A stretch of DNA of 11,137 nucleotides from CAYQFQ01 sp964416925. Lineage in GTDB: Bacteria > Patescibacteriota > Minisyncoccia > Phycocordibacterales > GWA1-40-21. Where the stretch lies: assembly GCA_964416925.1 (NCBI GenBank), contig CAYQFQ010000021.1, positions 1 through 11,137 on the forward strand. The letters run 5' to 3'. Within the stretch, counting starts at the first letter, position 1. Each line of letters starts with the position of its first letter. The notes below the pieces were generated by a model. It was not told where the DNA came from. It made no database searches and was given only the letters and a program-made list of their open reading frames with translations. The translations under genes and the position numbers were made by a program. Below are positions 1-5,441 of this stretch, in pieces.

Positions 1-1025
1 CAGATGCAACTGTTGCAAGAGGTTTCGGAGCAGAAGGAATTGGTCTTTGTAGAACAGAACACATGTTCTTCGAAGGAGAAAGAATTAAGGCTGTAAGAGA
101 GATGATTTTAGCTAGTGAAGTTGAAGCAAGAAAGAAAGCTTTGGCAAAACTTCTACCTTATCAGAGAGAAGACTTCATAAAGTTGTTCCACACAATGTCA
201 GGATTCCCAGTTACAGTAAGATACTTAGACCCACCTCTACATGAGTTCCTTCCAAAGGAAGATAAGGATATTAAAGAACTTGCAAAAGAAATGAAAGTTT
301 CTGAGGAAGTTATAAGAGCAAAAATAGAAGATCTACACGAGTTTAACCCAATGCTTGGACATCGTGGTTGTAGATTGGCTATCACTTTCCCTGAAATATA
401 CGATATGCAGACAGAAGCTGTTATTGAAGCAGCAATAGCTGTAACAAAAAAATGTCCAGTTTGTGGAAAGAAACACAAAGTCGTTCCTGAGATTATGATC
501 CCTCTTGTAGCTACAACAAAAGAATTCTCAATTTTGAAAGATGCTGTCATAAGAGTTGCAGATGCAAAACTTAAGGAAGCTAAAATAAAGATGGAATACA
601 AGATCGGTACAATGATTGAAGTTCCAAGAGCAGCAGTTATCGCAGATAAGATTGTAGATAACGGTGCTGAATTCTTCTCGTTCGGAACAAACGATCTTAC
701 ACAAATGGGCGCAGGACTATCAAGAGATGATGCAGGTAAATTCCTAAAGGAATACGTTGCACAAAGCATTTATGAATTCGATCCATTTGAAGTTTTGGAC
801 CAAGAGGGAATTGGAGAGTTCATAAGAATCGCTATTAAGAAAGGAAGAACTGCTAAGAAAGATTTGAAGATTGGTATTTGTGGAGAACATGGAGGAGAGC
901 CAAGAACCGTTGAATTCTGTCATAGAGAAGGATTCTCATATGTTTCTTGTTCACCTTTCAGAGTTCCTATTGCAAGACTTGCAGCAGCGCAAGCAGCAGT
1001 AAAGGAGAAAATGAAGAAAGCATAG
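1..1025 (+). CDS. ppdK: Pyruvate phosphate dikinase, C-terminal part (5' end outside window)
   Basis: PPDK interconverts pyruvate, ATP and phosphate with PEP, AMP and pyrophosphate. The reading frame is open from base 3, giving 340 visible residues of the PEP/pyruvate-binding TIM barrel. The family signatures are in order: ARGFGAEGIGLCRTEHMFF at the start, TVRYLDPPLHEF, ELHEFNP followed by GHRGCRLA, GTMIEVPRAA, FFSFGTNDLTQM, then GICGEHGG with the catalytic Cys codon at 879-881, and SCSPFRVPIARLAAAQAAV. RTEHMFF and CGEHGG favour PPDK over PEP synthase. An oddity is a CxxC (codons 453-464) followed by a basic patch just before VPEIMIPL, where the PPDKs I remember have an ordinary helix end. 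The gene ends with a lone TAG and is followed at once by a strong terminator, so it is the last gene of its transcript. Family assignment is very secure; the missing N-terminal ATP-grasp and phosphohistidine domains are presumed to lie to the left. Confidence 0.96.
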   Translation, partial: DATVARGFGAEGIGLCRTEHMFFEGERIKAVREMILASEVEARKKALAKLLPYQREDFIKLFHTMSGFPVTVRYLDPPLHEFLPKEDKDIKELAKEMKVSEEVIRAKIEDLHEFNPMLGHRGCRLAITFPEIYDMQTEAVIEAAIAVTKKCPVCGKKHKVVPEIMIPLVATTKEFSILKDAVIRVADAKLKEAKIKMEYKIGTMIEVPRAAVIADKIVDNGAEFFSFGTNDLTQMGAGLSRDDAGKFLKEYVAQSIYEFDPFEVLDQEGIGEFIRIAIKKGRTAKKDLKIGICGEHGGEPRTVEFCHREGFSYVSCSPFRVPIARLAAAQAAVKEKMKKA

Positions 1026-1032
1026 TAATCAA

Positions 1033-1072
1033 AAAAATAGCCCCTTTTGCGAAAGCAAAAGGGGCTATTTTT
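1033..1072 (+). terminator. Intrinsic terminator after ppdK
   Basis: An 18-bp perfect stem (1033-1050 with 1055-1072) has a GAAA tetraloop. The core pairs GCCCCTTTTGC with GCAAAAGGGGC, and the flanks are A-rich on the left and T-rich on the right. The symmetric A/T flanks could allow termination in both directions, but no gene arrives from the right. Confidence 0.93.
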
Positions 1073-1101
1073 ATTTTTGACTTTTACGCATCTTCCATTT
1101 A

Positions 1102-1130
1102 TTGACATATTTAGTTAGTGGGAATATTAT
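1102..1130 (+). promoter_or_regulatory. Consensus sigma70-type promoter of the 47-codon gene
   Basis: A perfect -35 TTGACA (1102-1107) and a -10 TATTAT (1125-1130) are separated by exactly 17 bases. The predicted start near 1137 leaves a leader of about 30 nt before the ATG at 1168. This is the strongest -35/-10 pair in the window. Confidence 0.8.
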
Positions 1131-1167
1131 TAATTTAGACAAAATTTAGTGTTAAAAGGGAGGTCTT

Positions 1168-1311
1168 ATGACAGAGGAATTGACCAAGCAAGACGCAAAA
1201 TGTTTCTATTGTATCTGTTGTGTAGTGATCCTTTTTGCTATTATTGGTTCAATCGTGGTGATAAATAACGAAAGAGAGGCAAAACCGAAACAAGTCATCA
1301 CTTCAAATTGA
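1168..1311 (+). CDS. Small Cys-rich single-pass membrane protein, 47 aa, unknown function
   Basis: Not recognised as any family. The start is decided by an excellent Shine-Dalgarno, AAAAGGGAGG (1154-1163), four bases before ATG, downstream of a consensus promoter; a terminator follows the TGA stop. The protein has a polar N-terminus (MTEELTKQDAK), then a cysteine cluster CFYCICC at residues 12-18, a hydrophobic segment of about 15 residues (VVILFAIIGSIVVI, about 19-32), and a polar basic tail. This suggests a membrane-anchored microprotein with four cysteines at the membrane edge, able to bind metal, form disulfides or be acylated; which of these is unknown. The short cytosolic start and basic tail do not fix topology. 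It is the only gene here with both a consensus promoter and a full Shine-Dalgarno, so it may be highly expressed. The expression signals make it much more likely real than chance. Confidence 0.72.
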   Translation: MTEELTKQDAKCFYCICCVVILFAIIGSIVVINNEREAKPKQVITSN

Positions 1312-1320
1312 ATATTTTTT

Positions 1321-1349
1321 GACCCCAGCTCTGTCTGGGGTCTTGCTTT
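1321..1349 (+). terminator. Intrinsic terminator after the 47-codon gene
   Basis: An 8-bp stem pairs GACCCCAG (1321-1328) with CTGGGGTC (1335-1342) around a 6-nt loop. It is followed by TTGCTTTT. It lies ten bases after the TGA and closes the small monocistronic unit. Confidence 0.85.
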
Positions 1350-1352
1350 TAA

Positions 1353-1361
1353 TGCTATAAT
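1353..1361 (+). promoter_or_regulatory. Extended -10 promoter of the DUF167-hpf operon
   Basis: TG-C-TATAAT is an extended -10 with a perfect hexamer at 1356-1361. No good -35 is visible, because the preceding terminator occupies that position. The predicted start near 1368 gives a leader of only about 13 nt before ATG 1381, with no clear Shine-Dalgarno. Confidence 0.6.
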
Positions 1362-1380
1362 TATTCATAAGAGATATTAT

Positions 1381-1599
1381 ATGTTTATAAAAGTTAAGGT
1401 AAAAACAAAATCAAAGAAAGAAAGTGTAAGTAAGGTTTCTGAGGACACTTTTTTGGTGTCTGTTAAAGAAAAACCAGAAGAAGGGTTAGCTAATAAAAGG
1501 GTTATTGAGGTATTGCGGGAACATTTAAAAGTGTATAATAAGAAGGTGAGAATAGTGAGTGGTCACCATTCTCCATCAAAGATTATTAGCATCGAATAA
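1381..1599 (+). CDS. DUF167 (UPF0235/YggU-like) protein
   Basis: This is a 72-residue protein of the DUF167 family, a small alpha/beta fold of unknown molecular function. The family pattern is visible: an opening strand of alternating basic residues (MFIKVKVKTKSKK), then FLVSVKEKPEEGLANKRVIEVL, equivalent to the conserved 'V..PP..GKAN..li..L', and the closing VRIVSGHHSPSKIISI, equivalent to 'i.sG..sr.K.v.i'. Length is slightly below the usual 80-100 because the C-terminal extension is missing. It is followed after 11 bases by the hibernation factor gene with no intervening terminator, so the two are probably co-transcribed. The function cannot be stated. The start is supported by the extended -10 just upstream and by the family's N-terminus. 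Confidence 0.85.
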   Translation: MFIKVKVKTKSKKESVSKVSEDTFLVSVKEKPEEGLANKRVIEVLREHLKVYNKKVRIVSGHHSPSKIISIE

Positions 1600-1610
1600 C
1601 ATATTTATTT

Positions 1611-1970
1611 ATGAAAAAAAACATCAAGGCGACCAGCATGAAGTTAACAGATGCAGTGTTGGATTATTTGAACAAAAAGTTTGTCCACATTGAGAAGTTT
1701 CTTGATAAAGATGATGACAGTATAATGTGCTATATAGAGCTAGGTAAAACATCAAGTAAACATAAATCCGGCGATATATTTAAAGCTGAAGCAAATATAG
1801 ATATTGGTGGTAAAGTCTTGCGTGCAGTTTCCGAGCAATCTGATTTGTATAAGGCGATTGATGATATGGAAGCAGAACTTAACAGGCTTGTAACAGATTT
1901 TAAAAAGAGGAAGAATAGTCTAACAAAAAAAGTTGGAGCAAAAGTGAAGAAGATGATTAAGGGGATATAG
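1611..1970 (+). CDS. hpf: Ribosome hibernation promoting factor, short form (HPF/RaiA/YfiA family)
   Basis: This is a 119-residue S30AE-domain protein. Family members bind the 30S decoding centre in stationary phase, blocking the mRNA and tRNA sites and stabilising inactive 70S or 100S ribosomes. Visible features are MKKNIKATSMKLTDAVLDYLNKKF (first helix and strand), a central acidic strand pair around CYIELGKTSSKHKSGDIFKAEANI, the typical LRAVSEQSDLYKAIDDMEAELNRLV helix (about residues 75-98), and a lysine-rich tail. The length matches the short HPF/YfiA class; the C-terminal dimerisation domain of long HPF is absent. It is the second gene of an operon with DUF167 and ends at a strong terminator shared with convergent fmt. 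No Shine-Dalgarno precedes its ATG. The start fits the family's N-terminus exactly. Confidence 0.93.
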   Translation: MKKNIKATSMKLTDAVLDYLNKKFVHIEKFLDKDDDSIMCYIELGKTSSKHKSGDIFKAEANIDIGGKVLRAVSEQSDLYKAIDDMEAELNRLVTDFKKRKNSLTKKVGAKVKKMIKGI

Positions 1971-1977
1971 TTAGTTA

Positions 1978-2016
1978 AACAAAACAGCCAAGTCATTAAG
2001 ACTTGGCTGTTTTGTT
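1978..2016. terminator. Bidirectional terminator between convergent hpf and fmt
   Basis: A 17-bp perfect inverted repeat (1978-1994 with 2000-2016) has loop ATTAA. The GC-containing core is CAGCCAAGTC. Each outer arm ends in A-rich/T-rich sequence, so both strands read hairpin then U-rich tail. The position between convergent stops (1970 and 2041) fits shared use. Confidence 0.92.
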
Positions 2017-2040
2017 GTATTTTTTAAGTACAAGACCTTT

Positions 2041-2898
2041 TTACTTTAGACCATTCAAGAAAGATTTGTAGTCCATCTCTTTTTTTCCTTCAGGTAAAAC
2101 TTTTAATATTTGCATTTCACCATCTTTCCAGATAGCCGATTTTATCTTAACTTTTATATCTTTGTTAGATCGTCTCGAAAGAAAATAGGCTTCAGGCCAA
2201 ACTTCAAAGGCTAGCACTTTCAGATAGTTGCTTCTTGGATTTCCAGAGATAACATCTACAAGTCCGTCTTCTTTTTCTATTTTTTTTGTAAAAGTTGCCT
2301 GACTATCATCTTGTGGTATTGCTTCTATTTTACCTTGAATCCAGTCGCTGAGAGTTTGTGATAAAAGTTCTGATCCCTCTTTTGCAAGAATTTTTTCTAA
2401 ATCTTTAAAACCCACCATTCCTTTTAACTCAACTTTTTTTTGAGCTATTATTGCGCCATGATCCACAAGCTCATCAATAAGCATAAGTGTCACTCCGATA
2501 TCTTTTTCATCATTTAAAATCTGTTCTTGTAGTGGAGATGGTCCACGGTATTTTGGTAGAAGGGAAGGATGAATATTTAAAATCTTGTATTTTGGTAAAT
2601 CTATAATCTCCTTTGGGATTATCTTTCCATACGAAGCCACCATAAAAAGATTATATTGGGAAATTTTCTGAATAAAATCCGTATCTTTAAGTTTTTTGGG
2701 TGTAATGTATTCAATACTATTATCTTCTGCCCATTTTTTTGTGGGTGTGGGGGTTAGAATCATTTTTCTTCCAACCGGTTTATCAACTGACGTGACGATA
2801 ATGTCTGGTGTGATACCTTTCTTTTTCATCTCTTCGAGACAAAACAAAGAAAAATCAGAGTTACCCCAGAAGGCTATTTTAATATCTTGGTTGATCAT
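2041..2898 (-). CDS. fmt: Methionyl-tRNA formyltransferase
   Basis: It transfers a formyl group from 10-formyl-tetrahydrofolate to Met-tRNA(fMet) so translation can initiate. The 285-residue protein has the formyltransferase Rossmann domain: IAFWGNSDFSL at residues 8-18, the VTSVDKPVGRK loop at 35-45, VASYGKIIP at 87-95, then the signature LNIHPSLLPKYRGPSPLQ. The catalytic triad is in place: Asn108 and His110 in NIHPSLLP and Asp146 in LIDELVDHGA. The C-terminal OB-like domain (about 205-285) is short and divergent, so total length is below the roughly 315 of E. coli. It lies downstream of def on the same strand, 102 bases away, and the pair adds and removes the formyl group. A weak GAGG lies 11 bases before the start. 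An earlier ATG in this leader reads ATG AGG TAA and is not a start. A palindromic repeat sits in the def-fmt gap. Confidence 0.95.
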   Translation of the reverse strand: MINQDIKIAFWGNSDFSLFCLEEMKKKGITPDIIVTSVDKPVGRKMILTPTPTKKWAEDNSIEYITPKKLKDTDFIQKISQYNLFMVASYGKIIPKEIIDLPKYKILNIHPSLLPKYRGPSPLQEQILNDEKDIGVTLMLIDELVDHGAIIAQKKVELKGMVGFKDLEKILAKEGSELLSQTLSDWIQGKIEAIPQDDSQATFTKKIEKEDGLVDVISGNPRSNYLKVLAFEVWPEAYFLSRRSNKDIKVKIKSAIWKDGEMQILKVLPEGKKEMDYKSFLNGLK

Positions 2899-2927
2899 AT
2901 TTATATTTTACCTCATTTTTCCCATCT

Positions 2928-2953
2928 GTCATTCCCGCGAAGGCGGGAATCCA
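2928..2953. repeat. Interspersed palindromic repeat, copy 1 (dRS3-like core)
   Basis: ATTCCCGC (2931-2938) pairs with GCGGGAAT (2943-2950) around GAAG, preceded by GTC and followed by CCAG. The core fits ATTCCC-N8-GGGAAT, the pattern named dRS3 in Neisseria. Related copies are at 4648 and 5701, all with the GTCAT...ATCCAG frame and all intergenic. No ORF is carried. Confidence 0.8.
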
Positions 2954-3000
2954 GAAATATATTTCTCCCACTTTCTTTGGAACGACAATTTATAATGAAA

Positions 3001-3561
3001 CTATAAAGTTTCTGCATCTTTTACCGGTGGCAGAACTTCTTGTATATCTTTTGCTTTATCAGTAAAAAGTATTCCATCTAAATGGTCTGTCTCGTGCTGA
3101 ACTATCTGGGCAAGGATTCCTGCGAAGCCTCTTGCGCCCTTTTTTCCATTTTCATCAACGGCCTCAAAGATAATTTTCTTAGATCTGTGCACTCGTCCGA
3201 ACATATTTCGGACACTCAGACATCCTTCTTCCATCCATGCTTTTTCTTTTGAAAATTTCGTTATCTTTGGATTAATAAAGACAATGTCTTTATGTTTTTC
3301 TGCCTTCTCTTTTTCTTCACCAAGTACTTCATATATTCTATTGGAAATTAAAAACATTCTTACTAGTTTTCCGATTTGTGGTGCAGAAATAGCGATACCA
3401 TCATCTTGGGATCTCACGGCAATCTGCATATCTTTAATAATTGCCTTAATTTTTTCTGAAGAAATATCTTCAATTTCAATAGGTACAGAAACTTCCTTAA
3501 GAAGAGGATCTCCTTTTTGTAGTATTTTTATAGTTTTTTTCTTGTCTTTAGGCACATACAT
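3001..3561 (-). CDS. def: Peptide deformylase
   Basis: A metal-dependent hydrolase that removes the N-terminal formyl group from nascent proteins at the ribosome exit. The 186-residue protein carries the three PDF motifs. Motif I is GIAISAPQIG (residues 55-64), divergent from the usual G-phi-G-phi-AAPQ at two places (Ala57 for Gly, Ser59 for Ala). Motif II is EGCLS with metal ligand Cys114. Motif III is QHETDHLDG with His156, catalytic Glu157 and His160. An insertion rich in Glu and Lys (about 80-92) precedes FINPKI. It is co-directional with fmt and likely cotranscribed or coordinated with it. The start is somewhat uncertain: a -10-like TATTGT abuts the chosen ATG, so translation could instead begin at the GTG two codons later (3555-3553). 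No Shine-Dalgarno is seen for either. Confidence 0.93.
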   Translation of the reverse strand: MYVPKDKKKTIKILQKGDPLLKEVSVPIEIEDISSEKIKAIIKDMQIAVRSQDDGIAISAPQIGKLVRMFLISNRIYEVLGEEKEKAEKHKDIVFINPKITKFSKEKAWMEEGCLSVRNMFGRVHRSKKIIFEAVDENGKKGARGFAGILAQIVQHETDHLDGILFTDKAKDIQEVLPPVKDAETL

Positions 3562-3611
3562 ACAATAACATTATTAATTGATTTGGTCAAAATTAAAAAG
3601 GGTGCTAATAT
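3562..3611. promoter_or_regulatory. Overlapping divergent promoters of def (-) and dus (+)
   Basis: On the plus strand, TTGGTC (3583-3588), 17 bases, then an extended -10 TG-C-TAATAT (3603-3611) ends 8 bases before the dus ATG. On the minus strand, TTGACC (3590-3585), 17 bases, then TATTGT (3567-3562) abuts the def ATG. The two -35 boxes overlap, so the polymerases should compete. The plus-strand box is better supported than the minus. Confidence 0.45.
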
Positions 3612-3619
3612 GATTTTCT

Positions 3620-4615
3620 ATGGTAAAGGCGATTTGGAAAAAAATATTAAAAACAAAGGGTTTTTTGAACAAAAAACCGATTTTTTGTCTTGCTCCAATG
3701 GCCGATGTTACTGATAAACCTTTTAGGACGATGATTGCAAAATATGGTAAACCAGATGTGATATGGACTGAGTTTGTTTCTGCTGACGGACTTTCATCTA
3801 AAGATGGTAAGAAGAATTTGTTAAAAAATCTAGAATTCTCTAAGAAAGAGAAACCTATTATAGCTCAAATTTTTGGATCAAGACCAGACAATATTGAAAA
3901 GGCATGTAAAATTATTGCGAAACTCGGTTTTGATGGTATTGATATTAATATGGGTTGTCCTGATAGAAAAGTTGAGAAACAAGGTGCTGGGGCTGCGCTA
4001 ATAAAGAACCCAAAGCTTGCAAGAGAAATAATAAAATCTGCAATAAAGGGTGCGGGCAAAATTCCTGTCTCAGTAAAAACAAGAATAGGTTATAGTAAAG
4101 TTGATTATAAAACTTGGCTGAAGGAGATTCTGCTTGAAGATATGTCCGCGCTAACAATTCACTTGAGGACAAGGAAAGAAATGTCTGAAGTATCTGCTCA
4201 TTGGGAATTAGCAAAAGAAATTGTAGATTATGTAAAAACGATTAATAAAGATGTTGTTCTTATCGCTAACGGCGATATAAAAAGTAAAAAAGAGGGTATT
4301 GAAAAAGCTCTCGATAGTGGTTTTGATGGTGTGATGATAGGAAGAGGATTTTTTGGTAAGCCTTGGTTACTTCACGTTGAAGATGAAGTTCCTGTAGATA
4401 AAAAGCTAAAAACTATGCTTGAACACACAAAACTATTTGAAAGGATAATGGGAAAGCATAATGCAAATAAAAGACATAAGAATTTTTCTGTTATGAAAAA
4501 GCATTTTAAGGCATATGTTAGCGATTTTCCGCTTGCAAAAGAATTGAGAAATAAACTCATGGAAACAGAGAGTTATTCTGAGGTGAAAACGATTATTGAT
4601 TCTTGGACGGTGTAA
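3620..4615 (+). CDS. dus: tRNA-dihydrouridine synthase
   Basis: An FMN- and NADPH-dependent enzyme that reduces specific uridines in the tRNA D-loop. The 331-residue protein shows the family order: the FMN-binding strand LAPMADVTDKPFR (24-36), WTEFVSADGL (49-58), IAQIFGSRPDN (81-91), the active site INMGCPDRKVEKQGAGAAL with the proton-donating Cys113, PVSVKTRIGY, IHLRTRKEMSEVSAHW, ANGDIKS and GVMIGRGFFGKPWLL. The C-terminal helical domain (about 255-331), with KHFKAYVSDFP, is the tRNA-binding part. I cannot assign DusA, B or C by eye; DusB-like is most usual in bacteria with one copy. It has no Shine-Dalgarno, and the -10 lies 8 bases before the ATG, so the mRNA may be leaderless. Another ATG at 3610 is out of frame. 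Confidence 0.95.
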   Translation: MVKAIWKKILKTKGFLNKKPIFCLAPMADVTDKPFRTMIAKYGKPDVIWTEFVSADGLSSKDGKKNLLKNLEFSKKEKPIIAQIFGSRPDNIEKACKIIAKLGFDGIDINMGCPDRKVEKQGAGAALIKNPKLAREIIKSAIKGAGKIPVSVKTRIGYSKVDYKTWLKEILLEDMSALTIHLRTRKEMSEVSAHWELAKEIVDYVKTINKDVVLIANGDIKSKKEGIEKALDSGFDGVMIGRGFFGKPWLLHVEDEVPVDKKLKTMLEHTKLFERIMGKHNANKRHKNFSVMKKHFKAYVSDFPLAKELRNKLMETESYSEVKTIIDSWTV

Positions 4616-4647
4616 GATCGTTTTTATATTAAGGTTTTACTTTCTCT

Positions 4648-4675
4648 GTCATCCCAGACTTGATCTGGGATCCAG
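4648..4675. repeat. Interspersed palindromic repeat, copy 2
   Basis: ATCCCAGA (4651-4658) pairs with TCTGGGAT (4664-4671) around CTTGA, with the same GTC prefix and CCAG suffix as the other copies. It lies 33 bases after the dus stop, and a run of T follows about ten bases later, so it might also reduce read-through; I see no better dus terminator. Confidence 0.75.
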
Positions 4676-4731
4676 TCCATTCTTTTTTTTGATTCCACAT
4701 TCTACCTTCAATATTCGACACCCACTAGGTC

Positions 4732-4759
4732 TTGCATTGTTTTTGTATAGTACTATAAT
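4732..4759 (+). promoter_or_regulatory. Promoter of putative ncRNA 1
   Basis: A perfect -10 TATAAT (4754-4759) lies 16 bases after a partial -35 TTGCAT (4732-4737). The predicted start is near 4766. Confidence 0.6.
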
Positions 4760-4765
4760 TTATAC

Positions 4766-5084
4766 AGGCAGATGAAAGGGAGGTGATAAAGACAATTATG
4801 TGTGCGTGCGTTTAAGTACAAATCCGACCCGAAACAATAGTTCTCAAAAACTCGAAAGGAAAGATCTCCTCAAAACAACTTCAATTCCGACCATGCGTTA
4901 ATTCGTGTGGTTGTAGCGAAGGGAGGTGATCCAGTATCTCGGCTGGTGGTTTCCACTGGTCTGTGATTATTGTCCTTGTTGACTTTCCAGTCACATAGCT
5001 ATCGCATGATGAGACTTGGTAGTGTACAAGATTACCCCGTTGTTATTCGGCCCCGCTCATTCCACGAGCGGGGCCATCTTTTTT
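4766..5084 (+). ncRNA. Putative structured non-coding RNA 1 (about 320 nt), unassigned
   Basis: A non-coding transcript is inferred from a -10 TATAAT, absence of a credible ORF, internal helices and a strong terminator. Visible hairpins are CGACCATGCG/CGTGTGGTTG (4888-4913, with G-U pairs), TGACT-TTCC-AGTCA (4980-4993), and a GGTGG/CCACT hairpin near 4943-4957. Two GGGAGGTGAT elements occur, at 4778-4787 and 4921-4930. The second continues into CCAG, so 4922-4934 matches 13 nt of the complement of the 16S rRNA 3' end as I know it in bacteria. After the first element, at 14-base spacing, is a five-codon frame (ATG 4798, MCACV, stop), too small and too far to call. I found no hallmark of tmRNA, RNase P RNA, SRP RNA or 6S RNA, and the function is unknown. 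Confidence 0.6.
5049..5084 (+). terminator. Intrinsic terminator of ncRNA 1
   Basis: A 10-bp stem pairs GGCCCCGCTC (5049-5058) with GAGCGGGGCC (5066-5075) around a 7-nt loop, followed by ATC and six T. The U-tract is present only for the plus strand, which fixes the direction of transcription. Confidence 0.95.
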
Positions 5085-5089
5085 AGAAG

Positions 5090-5117
5090 TTGACTTTAGT
5101 ATTCACTATGATAATAT
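5090..5117 (+). promoter_or_regulatory. Promoter of putative ncRNA 2
   Basis: TTGACT (5090-5095) and TAATAT (5112-5117) are 16 bases apart, starting five bases after the previous U-tract. The predicted start is near 5124. Confidence 0.6.
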
Positions 5118-5123
5118 CTTGAA

Positions 5124-5410
5124 CAGGCTTTTTTTGAGTTTGAAAATGCTGGGCGAGTGCTCGGTAAAACAAGGGGTACTTCATGTTGAGGTGTAGGAGT
5201 CCGACGCAGGAATCTTTCTGAATTATCCTAAGGTGTAACAGCCTATGGATCTCTCAACCATATTAACGGTAAGAAAGATGAAGGTTGTAATCTGTTGTCT
5301 CGGTGGAGAAAGGAGGTTAAGAACTATACACCAGACTTACGGATAAACTGGAAGTTTTTCGAGAGAATGTTGGGGGCGGGTTGTCATGAGACATCCCGCC
5401 CCCATTTTGT
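5124..5410 (+). ncRNA. Putative structured non-coding RNA 2 (about 290 nt), unassigned
   Basis: Bounded by its own promoter and terminator. An 8-bp helix ATCTTTCT/AGAAAGAT (5212-5219 with 5272-5279) encloses a smaller hairpin TATGG/CCATA (5244-5248 with 5258-5262) and an AGG/CCT loop. AAAGGAGGT (5309-5317) is a perfect Shine-Dalgarno, yet no ATG, GTG or TTG follows at usable distance. TTTGAAAATGCTG (5139-5151) is shared exactly with ncRNA 4. A 16-codon frame from ATG 5147 has no Shine-Dalgarno and no recognisable product. No known RNA family recognised. Confidence 0.58.
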
Positions 5411-5412
5411 TT
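5372..5412 (+). terminator. Intrinsic terminator of ncRNA 2
   Basis: GGGGGCGGG (5372-5380) pairs with CCCGCCCCC (5395-5403). Across one mismatch it is extended by TGTC/GACA around an ATGA loop. It is followed by ATTTTGTTTT. Confidence 0.93.
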
Positions 5413-5435
5413 TCTCAGAATGAATCTGCTATACT
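5407..5435 (+). promoter_or_regulatory. Promoter of putative ncRNA 3
   Basis: An extended -10 TG-C-TATACT (5427-5435) lies 17 bases after a weak -35 TTGTTT (5407-5412), which is itself the U-tract of the preceding terminator. The predicted start is near 5442. Confidence 0.6.
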
Positions 5436-5441
5436 TAGTGT

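Noticed and set aside
5180..5215. Resemblance of GTAGGAGTCCGACGCAGG to the 3' part of tmRNA
   Set aside because: The match is short and gapped, with no T arm and no acceptor end.
5222..5270. Resemblance of the TCCTAAGGT and ATTAACGG segments to the 23S rRNA homing site of I-CeuI
   Set aside because: Only short scattered matches in a different order; no rRNA gene surrounds them.
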